Positions 17,914 to 28,229 of a DNA stretch of 64,000 nt are shown piece by piece. Numbering within the stretch: position 1 is the stretch's first letter; the number at the start of each line of letters is the position of its first letter. Source of the DNA: Advenella kashmirensis W13003 (lineage in GTDB: Bacteria; Pseudomonadota; Gammaproteobacteria; Burkholderiales; Burkholderiaceae_B). Position numbers and translations under genes: made by a program. Location of the stretch: assembly GCF_000506985.1 (NCBI RefSeq), contig NZ_KI650980.1, positions 744,001 to 808,000 of the forward strand. Reading direction: 5' to 3'. The notes under the pieces are model-generated. The model saw only the letters and a program-made list of their open reading frames with translations. It searched no databases and was not told where the DNA came from.

Positions 17914-19221
17914 TCAGGCCGCTGCATCTTTAAGCTTTTTCTCCTTGGTTGCCGCACTGGCGCTTTCCTTTTCTTCAGCAAAAACCAGCATTGGCGGACC
18001 GGAGCCTTCAATCGCCGCTTCATCCAGCACGACTTTTACAACATTACCTTGCGATGGCAAATCAAACATGGTGTCCATGAGCGAGGCTTCCAGAATGGAA
18101 CGCAGGCCACGGGCACCGGTTTTACGCTTCAGGGCCCTGCGAGCGATGGCCGCAAGCGCAACCGGGCGCACTTCAAGTTCGACATCTTCCATCGCGAACA
18201 GCTTCTGGTATTGCTTGACCAGTGCGTTCTTGGGCCGGGTCAGAATGGTGATGAGCGCGGCTTCGTCCAGCTCTTCGAGCGTGGCCACGACAGGCAGACG
18301 CCCCACCAGTTCGGGGATCAACCCGAACTTGATGATATCTTCCGGCTCCACATCGGCAAACACTTCACCCACGCCCTTGGCAGATTTACCCTGCACCGAA
18401 GCGCCAAAACCAATACCTGATTTTTCGGTACGATTGCGGATCACCTTGTCGAGACCGTCAAATGCGCCACCCACAATAAACAGAATATTGGTGGTATCTA
18501 CTTGCACAAAATCCTGATTCGGATGCTTGCGACCACCCTGGGGCGGCACCGAAGCGACGGTGCCTTCGATCAATTTGAGCAATGCCTGCTGTACGCCCTC
18601 GCCCGACACGTCGCGTGTGATGGACGGGTTGTCGGATTTACGTGAAATTTTGTCAATTTCATCGATATAGACGATGGCACGCTGCGCTTTCTCTACATCA
18701 TAATTGCAATTTTGCAGCAGCTTTTGCACAATATTTTCGACGTCTTCACCGACATAGCCAGCTTCGGTCAGTGTGGTGGCATCGGCCATCACAAATGGGA
18801 CATCAAGCATGCGTGCCAACGTTTGCGCCAGCAGCGTCTTGCCCGAGCCGGTCGGCCCGATCAGCAGGATATTGCTTTTGGCCAGCTCGATATCATCTTT
18901 CTTGTTCAGGTCGCTGTGGCGAATACGCTTGTAATGGTTATAGACCGCCACGGCAAGATTGCGCTTGGGCTGATCCTGACCGATCACGTACTGATCAAGA
19001 AAAGATTTGATTTCGGTGGGCGTTGGCAATTCAGTCTTGATGGCTTCGCGGGCTTCGTCCTGCGCACTGTCATGAATGATTTCATTGCACAGCTCGATGC
19101 ATTCATCACAAATGAAAATATTTCCGGGGCCGGAAATCAGCTTCTTCACCTCGTTCTGATGCTTGTTGCAGAACGAACAATGCAGGTTTTTGCCGTCGGT
19201 AGAACTTGGTTTATCTGCCAT
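17914..19221 (-). CDS. clpX: ClpX ATPase, ClpXP specificity subunit
   Basis: 435 residues. The N-terminal zinc-binding domain has four cysteines (15, 18, 38, 41) in HCSFCNK and ICDEC. Walker A GPTGSGKT is at about 122-129, followed by Walker [10 protein letters not shown] and the [20 protein letters not shown] region. It unfolds substrates and feeds them to ClpP. It starts 88 bp after clpP; a hairpin in that gap may modulate transcription. The C-terminal tail ([19 protein letters not shown]) is variable. Confidence 0.97.
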   Translation of the reverse strand: MADKPSSTDGKNLHCSFCNKHQNEVKKLISGPGNIFICDECIELCNEIIHDSAQDEAREAIKTELPTPTEIKSFLDQYVIGQDQPKRNLAVAVYNHYKRIRHSDLNKKDDIELAKSNILLIGPTGSGKTLLAQTLARMLDVPFVMADATTLTEAGYVGEDVENIVQKLLQNCNYDVEKAQRAIVYIDEIDKISRKSDNPSITRDVSGEGVQQALLKLIEGTVASVPPQGGRKHPNQDFVQVDTTNILFIVGGAFDGLDKVIRNRTEKSGIGFGASVQGKSAKGVGEVFADVEPEDIIKFGLIPELVGRLPVVATLEELDEAALITILTRPKNALVKQYQKLFAMEDVELEVRPVALAAIARRALKRKTGARGLRSILEASLMDTMFDLPSQGNVVKVVLDEAAIEGSGPPMLVFAEEKESASAATKEKKLKDAAA

Positions 19222-19250
19222 ATTTGTAATTTGGTTAATCTGATAAAAAC

Positions 19251-19277
19251 AGGCCGAACCTCGTAAAAGGCCGACCT
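19251..19277 (-). terminator. weak hairpin between clpP and clpX
   Basis: In RNA from the minus strand AGGTCGG can pair with TCGGCCT, including GU pairs, with a 13-base loop, followed by GTTTTTATC. This resembles a leaky terminator that could lower clpX relative to clpP. Confidence 0.35.
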
Positions 19278-19309
19278 GAACGAAACCTTTAAAAACAGTA
19301 TATCAAATA

Positions 19310-19969
19310 CTATGCAGCGTCTGCCCGCGTCGCCAGAACTTTGTCAATTAATCCGTAAGTCTGGGCATCTTCAGCAGCCATATAGTTGTCGCGCTCGGTG
19401 TGCTCGCGAATGCGATCAATCGGCTGACCTGTATTTTTGGCAAGAATCTGGTTCAGGCGTTCACGCAGGCTGAGGATTTCCTTGGCCTGGATTTCAATGT
19501 CGGAGGCCTGACCCTGCGCGCCGCCCAGCGGCTGGTGAATCATGATGCGTGAGTTAGGCAGGCTGAAACGCTTACCCTTGGCACCCGAACTCAACAGAAA
19601 CGCACCCATGCTGGCCGCAAAACCCGTGCACAAAGTAGATACATCGGGTTTGATGAACTGCATGGTATCGTAAATGCCGAGACCAGCATATACGCCACCG
19701 CCTGGTGAGTTGATATACAGGGAAATATCCTTGTCAGGATTTTCCGACTCAAGAAACAGCAGTTGCGCCACGATCAGGTTGGCGGTCTGGTCGTTGACCT
19801 GCCCGACCAGAAAAACCACCCGTTCCTTGAGCAGGCGCGAGTAGATGTCGTAAGACCGCTCTCCGCGCCCCGATTGTTCGATAACCATCGGAATATAGCC
19901 CAGCGCAGAGGGGCGCAAGGACTCATCTCCGTGGACAGACGCGTAAAAGTCGGAAAAACGATTCATCAT
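19310..19969 (-). CDS. clpP: ATP-dependent Clp protease proteolytic subunit
   Basis: 219 residues starting [20 protein letters not shown]. The catalytic triad is visible as Ser120 ([11 protein letters not shown]), His145 ([10 protein letters not shown]) and Asp194 (EHTERDNYM). The first ~20 residues correspond to the propeptide removed in other ClpPs. The tetradecamer degrades unfolded proteins supplied by ClpX. Its ATG overlaps the tig stop codon by four bases (ATGA), so the two are translationally coupled; a second ATG follows immediately. Confidence 0.97.
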   Translation of the reverse strand: MMNRFSDFYASVHGDESLRPSALGYIPMVIEQSGRGERSYDIYSRLLKERVVFLVGQVNDQTANLIVAQLLFLESENPDKDISLYINSPGGGVYAGLGIYDTMQFIKPDVSTLCTGFAASMGAFLLSSGAKGKRFSLPNSRIMIHQPLGGAQGQASDIEIQAKEILSLRERLNQILAKNTGQPIDRIREHTERDNYMAAEDAQTYGLIDKVLATRADAA

Positions 19970-21273
19970 ACAGTTCCCATAAGTTCTTCGAATGGCACTT
20001 TTTCATCAGTGACCTTGGCTTTGGATAAGATATGGTCAACCACGTTATCTTCAAGTACCACAGATTCAATTTCAGCACGGCGCTGACGATCGGTCAGATA
20101 ATACGTAATGACCTGTTCAGGCTTTTCGTAATTCTGGGCAAATTCTTCAATGCGGGTACGAACCTGCTCGGGGGTGACTTGCAGCTTGGCGCTGTCGACC
20201 AGTTCGGCAACGATCAGACCCAGACGCACACGGCGTTCGGACTCTGACTGGAAGGCGTCTGCCGGAATGTCCATGGTGTCGGCGTTAGGCATGCCGCGCT
20301 GTTTCAGATCTTCACGGGCGGCAGCAATGCGGCTTTGCACATCATTGTCTACCAGTGATTTGGGCACGTCGAATGTGGCTGATTTGGCCAGGGCATCCAT
20401 CACGCTGTTTTTGGTGCGCGCCTGTGTACGGTTCTTGACTTCGCGTTCGATATTGCTGCGCACTTCGGCCAGCAGTTTTTCGGTATCGCCTTCAGACTGA
20501 CCCAGGGATTTGGCAAATTCGCTGTCTACTTCAGGCAGGACGGGAACGGCCACTTCCTTGACAGTAATCGTAAATTCAGCCGTTTTTCCGGCAACGTCTT
20601 TACCTGGATAATCTTCCGGGAAGGTCAGGGAAAAGGTTTTGCTTTCGCCCGCTTTCAGACCGGTTGCGGCTTCTTCGAACTCGGGCAACATGCGCCCCTG
20701 GCCCAATTGGAACGGGAAGTCTTCTGCCTTGCCGCCATCAAATTCTACGTCATCGATCTTGCCGACGAAATCAACAGTGACACGGTCATCTTTCTGGGCA
20801 GCGCGTTCTGCGTCTGCACTGAAGGTGGCGCGCTGCTTGCGCAGGATGTCGATAGTGTTACTGACTTCCTGTTCGCCCACATCGGCCGCAAAGCGTGTGA
20901 CTTCAAGCGCAGACAGGTCGGGTACGGACACTTCCGGGTAGACTTCGAATTTTGCAGCAAAGCTCAGCTGGCCGTCGGTCGAGTCTTCGTTGGGCTCGAT
21001 GGAGGGTGCGCCGGCAACGCGCAGTTTGGCTTCACGAACTGCCTCGTCAAACAGCTGGCCCACTTTCTGGTTGATAACGTCGTAACGAATGCCGGGGCCA
21101 TGACTGCGCTCAATAACAGACACCGGGGCTTTTCCGGGACGAAAGCCCTGTACTTTGGCGGTACGGGCGACACGCTGGAGCTGTGTTTTGACGTCCTTTT
21201 CAACGTCCTCAATGGAAATAACCAGATTAACTTTGCGTTCCAGACCTTCTAGAGTTTCAACCGTTGGCTGCAT
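19966..21273 (-). CDS. tig: trigger factor chaperone
   Basis: 435 residues starting [20 protein letters not shown]. The ribosome-binding signature [14 protein letters not shown] lies near residue 44, the FKBP-like peptidyl-prolyl isomerase domain ([20 protein letters not shown]) at about 150-245, and the helical C-terminal cradle follows. It binds nascent chains at the ribosome exit. It is first in tig-clpP-clpX-lon. The 266-bp upstream region is AT-rich with a GGGGTT...AACCCC dyad (21356-21379). I could not settle on a promoter. Confidence 0.97.
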   Translation of the reverse strand: MQPTVETLEGLERKVNLVISIEDVEKDVKTQLQRVARTAKVQGFRPGKAPVSVIERSHGPGIRYDVINQKVGQLFDEAVREAKLRVAGAPSIEPNEDSTDGQLSFAAKFEVYPEVSVPDLSALEVTRFAADVGEQEVSNTIDILRKQRATFSADAERAAQKDDRVTVDFVGKIDDVEFDGGKAEDFPFQLGQGRMLPEFEEAATGLKAGESKTFSLTFPEDYPGKDVAGKTAEFTITVKEVAVPVLPEVDSEFAKSLGQSEGDTEKLLAEVRSNIEREVKNRTQARTKNSVMDALAKSATFDVPKSLVDNDVQSRIAAAREDLKQRGMPNADTMDIPADAFQSESERRVRLGLIVAELVDSAKLQVTPEQVRTRIEEFAQNYEKPEQVITYYLTDRQRRAEIESVVLEDNVVDHILSKAKVTDEKVPFEELMGTV

Positions 21274-21539
21274 TCGTGGACCTTACTGTATGAAATAATT
21301 TAAGAATAACCTCGTATTCTACCCAAAATTCCCAAAAAACAGGTTCCGTGGCTGGGGTTTGAAAAAATTATGAACCCCAAGGGCAGGCGTTTTTTGGTAT
21401 ATTTTCATGTGAATGTTCGTCCGTTAAGGCGAACACCCATCCCAACTGGTGTAATTTGGTAATCTCATACTGACATAATGACAGGATACGCCTTAACACG
21501 CATCTTGCCTGTTATACCAGCCCATTTAAGGAGTTTAAG

Positions 21540-22022
21540 ATGTCCGACCCCATTCATGAGCCCGGCCACGACCACGACGGTCACCAACCGGCCGACGCCG
21601 CCCACACCCAGCAAGACAGCATTCCAACCGGCAAACCGCCCGGCAAATCGCTGTTCAGCAATGGCGGGTTCGTCATCGGTCTGATCATTTTCGGACTTTT
21701 TACCGCCCTGATCACCTGGTCGGTCAGTTTTTCCGCCATGTTTTTTGGCGCTATCGGTACGCTGCTTTCGGTCGCCACCTGCTTTCTGGATCATGAACAG
21801 CTGCGTTTTGCACGGGCAGGACGTGACTGCAAGCTGGATGACGAAAACTGGGCCTACCTGGTTATTCGTGCGGTATTCGGCATGATCTTTGGTACCGCTG
21901 CCTACGTTGTGACCTTCCAGGGTGTATTGAGCGATACCTCATGGGCAGCCGTCGCTGCCGTTGCAGCGTTTTCGGGTTTTGTGTTCGATCAATTGCTTTT
22001 CAAGCGAGGCAAAAACCGGTAA
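21540..22022 (+). CDS. uncharacterised membrane protein with His/Asp-rich N-terminus
   Basis: 160 residues. The first 20 (MSDPIHEPGHDHDGHQPADA) are rich in His and Asp and could bind metal ions or simply be disordered. Four hydrophobic segments follow (about 45-60, 64-80, 107-125, 130-150), suggesting an inner-membrane protein. I recognise no named family. The ATG has AAGGAG within ten bases upstream. It stands alone between divergent tig and the urt operon, and ends at an intrinsic terminator. Confidence 0.7.
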   Translation: MSDPIHEPGHDHDGHQPADAAHTQQDSIPTGKPPGKSLFSNGGFVIGLIIFGLFTALITWSVSFSAMFFGAIGTLLSVATCFLDHEQLRFARAGRDCKLDDENWAYLVIRAVFGMIFGTAAYVVTFQGVLSDTSWAAVAAVAAFSGFVFDQLLFKRGKNR

Positions 22023-22102
22023 TTCCGCGACAGCTACGTCGCAACGGCGGGCAGGTTCCGGCATAACGGGCTATCCGCACTCATCCTAAGCACGACTACA
22101 CG

Positions 22103-22136
22103 AAAGGCTTGCGGTTCACGACCAGCAAGCCTTTTT
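22103..22136 (+). terminator. intrinsic terminator
   Basis: AAAGGCTTGC and GCAAGCCTTT form a 10-bp stem followed by TT, 80 bp after the 160-residue membrane protein gene. Confidence 0.8.
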
Positions 22137-22443
22137 GACGTTCTGGGCAGTTTAAGTGTTCGAGCTGCGAGCGATGGGCCCCAGCCGGAATATCAACGCA
22201 GTGGTGCACATCATTGCACCGCATCCATGCGTATTGCGCCCTTTTTTGGTTCAAACGCACCAGTGACGATAAAACCCCGAGCAATCCCGATGCTTGCGGT
22301 TTTCCTCTTCACTCTATTTGTGCACCGTTTCCTTCCCTGCAGGCCTGCAAGCCATCTCAGACTGCCGCTCAGGCTAACCGCCCGGACGCGTACTGCCGTT
22401 TTGATGCCGTCATACATGACCATATACACGCCCCGCTTTCAAC
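22137..22443 (+). promoter_or_regulatory. urt upstream control region, no gene seen
   Basis: This stretch has no plausible gene. It contains three GCACC half-sites of the NtrC type (22216, 22257, 22322), but no convincing paired right half. A GGTGC...GCACC dyad at 22203-22220 is oriented opposite to the NtrC consensus. Enhancer function is likely given the sigma54 promoter just downstream, but the exact site is unresolved. Confidence 0.35.
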
Positions 22444-22459
22444 TGGCATGACTCTTGCT
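22444..22459 (+). promoter_or_regulatory. sigma54 promoter of the urt-ure operon
   Basis: TGGCATGACTCTTGCT matches the RpoN consensus with one change in the -24 box. GG (22445-22446) and GC (22457-22458) are separated by ten bases. The start would be near 22470, about 48 nt before urtA. It is close in sequence and geometry to the glnK promoter at 5250. Confidence 0.85.
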
Positions 22460-22517
22460 CAAGCTCCTGTGCTTATCGCGTCAATGCGATCGCCCTTATA
22501 CCTACCGGAGCTAAAAA

Positions 22518-23795
22518 ATGAAACGTCGCAGTGTACTTAAAACGATGGTCTGCAGCCTTGCCCTGGCCTTTGGCTCGGGTGCGGCCAACAGTAGCTGGGC
22601 CCAGGGACAAATCGACCCCTCCAAGCCACCGATTAAGGTAGGCATTCTGCATTCTCTTTCCGGCACCATGGCCATCTCTGAGACCGTACTAAAAAATGTC
22701 GCATTGATGCAGATCGATGCAATCAATAAGGAAGGTGGCATTCTTGGACGCAAGGTAGAGGCGGTTGTGGTTGACCCTGCTTCCAACTGGCCCCTGTTTG
22801 CCGAGAAAGCCCGTGAACTGCTCAGCAAAGAAAAGGTGGCAGCGGTATTCGGTTGCTGGACTTCCGTCTCGCGCAAATCGGTTCTGCCGGTGTTTGAAGA
22901 ACTCAATGGTTTGCTCTTTTATCCGGTTCAGTACGAAGGCGAGGAAATGTCGCGCAATATCTTCTATACCGGCGCCGCCCCCAATCAGCAGGCGATTCCT
23001 GCCGTGGAATATTTGATGAGTGAAGAAGGCGGCGGGTACAAGCGCTTTTTTCTGTTGGGTACGGACTATGTGTATCCGCGCACCACGAACAAAATCCTGC
23101 GCGGCTTTCTTCACAGCAAGGGCATTGCCGATACCGACATCCGCGAGGTCTACACCCCGTTCGGACACAGCGATTATCAGACTATTGTGAATGACATCAA
23201 GAGCTTTGCCGCCGGTGGCAAGGCGGCGGTGATTTCGACCATCAACGGCGACTCTAATGTTCCGTTTTACAAAGAGTTGGGCAATGCGGGTATTAAAGCC
23301 ATTGATACGCCTGTCGTCGCGTTCTCGGTCGGAGAAGAGGAGCTGCGCGGCATCGATACAAAGCCGCTGGTCGGGCACCTGGCTGCCTGGAACTATTTCA
23401 TGTCACTGGATAATCCGGCCAATACCGCTTTCAAAAAACAGTGGGCCGATTATGCCACCGCGAAAAAACTGCCGGGTGCAGACAAACCGCTGACAAATGA
23501 TCCAATGGAAGCCACCGTCGTGGGCATCAAAATGTGGAAAGCCGCAGTCGAAAAAGCAGGCAGGACAGACGCAGACGCCGTGCGCGCTGCCATGATCGGC
23601 CAGAAAATCGGCGCCCCGGATGGGTTCGAAATGGAAATGGGCAGCAATCATCATCTGTACAAACCCGTGATGGTCGGCGAAATCCAGCCCGATGGCCAGT
23701 TTGACATTGTCTGGCACACAGAAAAACCGATACGCGCACAACCGTGGAGTCCGTTCATTACCGGTAACGAAAACAAACCGGATGAAGTGAAATAA
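22518..23795 (+). CDS. urtA: urea ABC transporter, substrate-binding protein UrtA
   Basis: 425 residues. The signal peptide MKRRSVLKTMVCSLALAFGS carries an RR pair followed by SVLK, so Tat export is possible. The mature part has IKVGILHSLSGTMAISETVL and FGCWTSVSRKSVLPVFEELN, both typical of UrtA/FmdD-type urea-binding proteins of the LIV family. It binds urea in the periplasm for UrtBC. It is first in urtABCDE, with a 71-bp gap before urtB, and lies directly behind a sigma54 promoter. Confidence 0.95.
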   Translation: MKRRSVLKTMVCSLALAFGSGAANSSWAQGQIDPSKPPIKVGILHSLSGTMAISETVLKNVALMQIDAINKEGGILGRKVEAVVVDPASNWPLFAEKARELLSKEKVAAVFGCWTSVSRKSVLPVFEELNGLLFYPVQYEGEEMSRNIFYTGAAPNQQAIPAVEYLMSEEGGGYKRFFLLGTDYVYPRTTNKILRGFLHSKGIADTDIREVYTPFGHSDYQTIVNDIKSFAAGGKAAVISTINGDSNVPFYKELGNAGIKAIDTPVVAFSVGEEELRGIDTKPLVGHLAAWNYFMSLDNPANTAFKKQWADYATAKKLPGADKPLTNDPMEATVVGIKMWKAAVEKAGRTDADAVRAAMIGQKIGAPDGFEMEMGSNHHLYKPVMVGEIQPDGQFDIVWHTEKPIRAQPWSPFITGNENKPDEVK

Positions 23796-23866
23796 GCCAG
23801 CATTCGGTTCCGGGCCTTCGGGTCCGGCCGCCAAGCCCGGTCACGTGAAACAATCAGGAAACCCAC

Positions 23867-25513
23867 ATGAAAATCAATCGCTCCTTGGTATGGATCGACG
23901 TCGGCAGGCTGGCCATGATCGTTAGTCTGTGGCTGCTGTCGGCAATCGCCTCTGCATCAACGGTGCTATCTCCCACTGAGTTGTCCAGTCTGGTGTCAGG
24001 CCGGTATGGTGAGCGCAAAGCGGCCATTGAAAAACTGACGCAAGCCGATCCGGCCGTTGCCGGTCCGCTGCTGCAAAGCCTGTCGCAGGGAACGCTTTTT
24101 GAACTACCCGATGGCAATATTGTCATTAAGTCGGGCACGGGATATATCCAGCCCTTGAACGGCCAAACGTTCCCTGCTCACATCCAGCCCGTTCGGCAGG
24201 CAACGCTGAATAATGCATTGCGCAGACAGGTCCAGAACGCCCTGGCGTCGCTCAGTCTGTTCTCGCAGGATATCCGTTCCCGTCGCATGGCCATCGACAA
24301 TTTACTGAGCCGGCCGGACAGCCTGTCTGCCGAACAGCTGGCCAGGGCAACCAGCACTGAAACCGATCCGGCCCTTAAAGCGAAACTCGGTATCCTGCAC
24401 GCGTTGTCCGTCGCGGATGACCAGGCAGCAGGCAACGCGCAGCGGCTGCAGGCGATTGTTTCATTAGGTGCGGTGAATCTCTCGCAGGCTCGCGCCGTCC
24501 TGAACACGGTCATCGATGAAGAACGCGATAAAAGCGGTGAACTTTCTCTTGCCGCAGGCGAAGCGCTCGCGCGCATGGATGCCCGCCAGCGCAACTCGGC
24601 ACTCGCCAGCAACGCATTTACCGGCCTGAGTCTGGGAAGCGTGCTGGTGCTGGCAGCGCTGGGACTGGCAGTTATCTATGGCCTGATCGGGGTCATCAAT
24701 ATGGCCCATGGAGAATTTCTGATGCTGGGCGCTTACGCCACCTATCTAACCCAGCGTGCTTTTCAGACCTGGTTGCCGGACTGGTTTGACTACTACCTGA
24801 TAGCTGCATTGCCCGTTGCATTTGTGATAACGGCTGCAATCGGCATGATGATCGAATGGCTGATTATCCGTCACCTTTACGGCCGGCCATTGGAGAGCCT
24901 GCTGGCCACGTTCGGCGTCAGCCTGTTGATGATGCAAACCGTACGCCTGGTATTCGGCGCGCAGAATGTGGATGTCAGCAACCCCAGCTGGATGAGCGGC
25001 TCGGTAGCTCCGCTGGCAGAGTGGTTGCCCGCCTTCGTCATTGCGTACAACCGGCTTTATATTCTGGGGTTCTCGCTTGTCGTGGTTTTCGGCCTGTATC
25101 TGGTACTCAACAAAACCCGACTTGGATTGTTTATCCGGGCATGCACCCAAAACCGCAGCATGGCCGCCTGCGTTGGCATACGAACCCGCAAGGTCGACGC
25201 CTACGCCTTCGCACTGGGTGCCGGTATCGCGGGCCTGGGAGGCGTGGCCCTGTCGCAGATCGGCAATGTCGGTCCGGATCTGGGTCAGGTTTATCTGATC
25301 GATTCATTCATGGCCGTCGTACTTGGCGGCGTCGGACAGCTCATTGGCACGGTCGTTGGCGCCTTCGGTCTTGGCATCCTGAGCAAATTGGGCGAACCCC
25401 TTATGGGTGCAGTACTGGTGAAAATCGTCATTTTGCTGTTGATCGTCGCCTTCATCCAAAAACGACCCCAGGGCCTGTTCGCCCAGAAAGGCCGCAGTGC
25501 GGCGCAGGCATAA
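23867..25513 (+). CDS. urtB: urea ABC transporter permease UrtB
   Basis: 548 residues. A signal-like segment precedes a long N-terminal extramembrane region (about 30-245) of helical repeats characteristic of UrtB and absent from LivH. The LivH-type permease core then begins at SLGSVLVLAALGLAVIYGLI with NMAHGEFLMLGAYATYL. It forms the transmembrane channel with UrtC. It is five bases from urtC, so the two are probably translated together. Length is normal for UrtB. Confidence 0.94.
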   Translation: MKINRSLVWIDVGRLAMIVSLWLLSAIASASTVLSPTELSSLVSGRYGERKAAIEKLTQADPAVAGPLLQSLSQGTLFELPDGNIVIKSGTGYIQPLNGQTFPAHIQPVRQATLNNALRRQVQNALASLSLFSQDIRSRRMAIDNLLSRPDSLSAEQLARATSTETDPALKAKLGILHALSVADDQAAGNAQRLQAIVSLGAVNLSQARAVLNTVIDEERDKSGELSLAAGEALARMDARQRNSALASNAFTGLSLGSVLVLAALGLAVIYGLIGVINMAHGEFLMLGAYATYLTQRAFQTWLPDWFDYYLIAALPVAFVITAAIGMMIEWLIIRHLYGRPLESLLATFGVSLLMMQTVRLVFGAQNVDVSNPSWMSGSVAPLAEWLPAFVIAYNRLYILGFSLVVVFGLYLVLNKTRLGLFIRACTQNRSMAACVGIRTRKVDAYAFALGAGIAGLGGVALSQIGNVGPDLGQVYLIDSFMAVVLGGVGQLIGTVVGAFGLGILSKLGEPLMGAVLVKIVILLLIVAFIQKRPQGLFAQKGRSAAQA

Positions 25514-25518
25514 TAATC

Positions 25519-26667
25519 ATGAAATCATCTTTTGAACTGACTGTCCCCGAACGCCCCCCCCTGCTTTCACGCAGCGGCTGGCTCGCGCTGATGACGATTG
25601 TCATCGCCGTTGTGTTTATCACTTTACTGGGCACGCAATGGGCTGCTGCAGACAGTCCGCTGCATATCAGCGACTACACGCTGACCCTGATCGGCAAGCT
25701 GCTCTGCTATGCCATCGTGGCTATGTCCCTGAACCTGGTCTGGGGTTACTGCGGCATTCTGAGCCTCGGGCATGGCTTGTATTTTGCCCTGGGCGGCTAC
25801 GCCATGAGTATGTATCTGGTGCAGGCGCCCGCGCCTGGCCAGCCATCCGGTGGCTTGCCCGCCTTTACTTTTCTGCTTAACTGGACTGAACTGCCATGGT
25901 ATTGGGCGGGAACCGATACGCTGGTCTGGGCGATTATGCTGGCCGTTCTTGTTCCTGGAATCGTTGCGTTCGTGTTCGGTTACTTTGCCTTCCGCTCACG
26001 TATTCAGGGGGTCTACCTGTCCATCATGACGCAGGCGGTGACCTACGCGGCCATGCTGCTTTTCTTTCGCAACGAAACCGGCTTTGGCGGCAATAACGGC
26101 TTTACCGACTTCAAATCGATCGCCGGCTATCCCATCAGCTCGACCGACACCCGCACTGTGTTGTTTCTTGTCAGTTTTGTCATACTAGTGCTGGTTTTCA
26201 TCCTGGTTCAGTGGATCATGACCTCGCGATTCGGCAAGGTCATTACAGCCATCCGCGACAGTGAAAGCCGCGTGATGTTCATCGGCTTCAATCCATTGCA
26301 CTATAAGCTGGCCATCTGGACTCTGTCGGCGGTGCTTTGCGGTATCGCCGGCGCACTCTATGCCCCACTGGTCGGTATTATCAACCCAGGCGAAATGTCC
26401 CCTGTCAATTCAATTGAAATGGTGATCTGGGTCGCCGTCGGCGGCCGGGGTTCATTTGTTGGCAGCATACTCGGGGTCTTCACGGTCAATGGCGCAAAAA
26501 CCTTCTTCACCGCGTTTATGCCAGAGTATTGGCTTTATGTCCTGGGCGGCCTGTTTGTCGTCGTGACGCTGTTCATGCCCAAAGGGCTGATCGGATTGTT
26601 TGGCCGGCGCCGCAGGCCGGCAGAAGAAGCGGCACGCCCTGCGCATCCTGTCACGGAGTCTGTATGA
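25519..26667 (+). CDS. urtC: urea ABC transporter permease UrtC
   Basis: 382 residues starting MKSSFELTVPERPPLLSRSG. It is a LivM-type permease with many hydrophobic helices, including SLNLVWGYCGILSLGHGLYF and the loop AIRDSESRVMFIGFNPLHYK. An open frame upstream overlaps urtB in another phase and is not used. The stop overlaps the urtD start by four bases (ATGA). The C-terminal Arg/Pro-rich tail is cytoplasmic. Confidence 0.94.
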   Translation: MKSSFELTVPERPPLLSRSGWLALMTIVIAVVFITLLGTQWAAADSPLHISDYTLTLIGKLLCYAIVAMSLNLVWGYCGILSLGHGLYFALGGYAMSMYLVQAPAPGQPSGGLPAFTFLLNWTELPWYWAGTDTLVWAIMLAVLVPGIVAFVFGYFAFRSRIQGVYLSIMTQAVTYAAMLLFFRNETGFGGNNGFTDFKSIAGYPISSTDTRTVLFLVSFVILVLVFILVQWIMTSRFGKVITAIRDSESRVMFIGFNPLHYKLAIWTLSAVLCGIAGALYAPLVGIINPGEMSPVNSIEMVIWVAVGGRGSFVGSILGVFTVNGAKTFFTAFMPEYWLYVLGGLFVVVTLFMPKGLIGLFGRRRRPAEEAARPAHPVTESV

Positions 26668-27512
26668 CAGCTACTCATTCTGACGTCGGCGATGCCGGCG
26701 GAACAACCACCCACCTGGCTCATATTGCACAGGCCGGAACAATCGATACATCACATGGCGTCGTGCTGTATGTCGAAAACCTCACGGTGAAATTCGATGC
26801 CTTTCGGGCGATCAACGATTTATCGCTGTACATACAGGAAGGCGAACTGCGCTGCATTATCGGCCCCAACGGCGCCGGCAAGACCACACTGATGGATGTG
26901 ATCACCGGCAAGACGGGTCATCGCAATGCCAGTATCGAGGGTCAGGTCTTTCTGGGCCAGACACTGGATTTGCTGACCATGCAGGAACCCCAGATTGCAC
27001 AAATGGGAATCGGACGCAAATTCCAGAAACCATCTGTCTTCGAAAATCAGCCTGTATGGGAAAACCTGTATCTGGCCGATGCGGGCGATCGACGCTGGCA
27101 GGTCGCTTTGCGCGCCCGCATGACAGCCGACGTACGCGCTCGTATTGCCGACACCCTGACAATAATGAAACTTGAAGAGGTTGCCTATCGCGCTGCGGGC
27201 GAGCTCTCCCATGGCCAGAAACAGCGGCTGGAAATCGGCATGTTGCTGATGCAAAAACCTGCCCTGCTCCTGCTGGACGAGCCTGTCGCCGGTATGACGG
27301 ACCGGGAAACGGCCGAACTGGCCGATATTCTTCAGGCTATTGCCGGAACATGCTCAATTATCGTCGTGGAGCATGACATGGGTTTTGTGTCCACACTTGC
27401 CGGAGACCGTGGCATTGTCACCGTGTTGGCCGCAGGCAGTGTGCTGGCTCAAGGCACGATGCAACAAGTGCAGCAGGACCCCGATGTTATTGAATCTTAC
27501 CTTGGACGTTGA
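26664..27512 (+). CDS. urtD: urea ABC transporter ATP-binding protein UrtD
   Basis: 282 residues. A ~35-residue low-similarity N-terminus precedes the ABC domain: Walker A IGPNGAGKTTLMD, signature ELSHGQKQRLEIGM, Walker B LLLLDEPVAGMTDRE. The Q-loop region FQKPSVFENQPVWENLYLA is typical of UrtD. It pairs with UrtE to energise urea import. Its start overlaps the urtC stop, and urtE follows after 15 bp. Confidence 0.94.
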   Translation: MTATHSDVGDAGGTTTHLAHIAQAGTIDTSHGVVLYVENLTVKFDAFRAINDLSLYIQEGELRCIIGPNGAGKTTLMDVITGKTGHRNASIEGQVFLGQTLDLLTMQEPQIAQMGIGRKFQKPSVFENQPVWENLYLADAGDRRWQVALRARMTADVRARIADTLTIMKLEEVAYRAAGELSHGQKQRLEIGMLLMQKPALLLLDEPVAGMTDRETAELADILQAIAGTCSIIVVEHDMGFVSTLAGDRGIVTVLAAGSVLAQGTMQQVQQDPDVIESYLGR

Positions 27513-27527
27513 TAAAGGAAAACCGCC

Positions 27528-28223
27528 ATGTTGCTTAGCGTAGAAAACGTCAATCAGTATTACAGCGGCAGTCATATTCTGCGCAATGTCTCATTTGGAA
27601 TCAAAGAAAATGCGCTGACCGCACTTTTGGGTCGCAATGGCGCCGGAAAAACAACCCTGCTGCGCAGTCTGCTTGACCTCGTTCCCATTCGTGATGGTTC
27701 GATTTTGTATGAAGGCAAAAATATCGTGCGGCTTGGCACTGCTGATCGTATCGCACGGGGAATTGGCTACGTGCCGCAGGGCAGGGATATTTTTCCGCGA
27801 CTGACGGTAAAAGAGAATCTGCTGGTCGGCGCGGCCGCCCGAAAAACCCCAAAAGGCGTTCCGGCATTTATTTACCAGCTGTTCCCGGTACTAAAGGAAA
27901 TGGAACATCGCAATGGTGGCGATCTGTCGGGCGGCCAACAGCAGCAACTGGCGATCGGCCGGGCACTCATGGGAGAGCCACGCCTGCTCATTCTGGACGA
28001 ACCTACCGAGGGGATTCAACCCAACATTATTCAACATATTGGTCGAACCCTGACTTCGCTGGTCGCAGATCATGGCATGACGGTGCTATTGGTAGAACAG
28101 TATCTGGATTTCGTCAAGCTCATTGCAGACGATTATCTTGTTATGCAGCGCGGAGAAATGATTGCCAGTGGAAAAGGCGCCAATATCGACGCAGATGGCA
28201 TTGAGCGTCACATCAGTGTGTAG
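27528..28223 (+). CDS. urtE: urea ABC transporter ATP-binding protein UrtE
   Basis: 231 residues. Walker A is LGRNGAGKTTLLRS, the signature is LSGGQQQQLAIGRALMGEPR, Walker B is LLILDEPTEGIQPNI, and the H-loop lies in LLVEQYLDFV. This LivF-like subunit is the last transporter gene and is followed six bases later by ureD, so uptake and hydrolysis are co-expressed. Confidence 0.94.
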   Translation: MLLSVENVNQYYSGSHILRNVSFGIKENALTALLGRNGAGKTTLLRSLLDLVPIRDGSILYEGKNIVRLGTADRIARGIGYVPQGRDIFPRLTVKENLLVGAAARKTPKGVPAFIYQLFPVLKEMEHRNGGDLSGGQQQQLAIGRALMGEPRLLILDEPTEGIQPNIIQHIGRTLTSLVADHGMTVLLVEQYLDFVKLIADDYLVMQRGEMIASGKGANIDADGIERHISV

Positions 28224-28229
28224 CCCGTT

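Noticed and set aside
22203-22220. NtrC site upstream of urtA
   Set aside because: GGTGC...GCACC is inverted relative to the GCACC...GGTGC consensus and has the wrong spacing.
24856-25518. Upstream extension of urtC
   Set aside because: It overlaps urtB in another frame and lacks LivM similarity; urtC starts at 25519.
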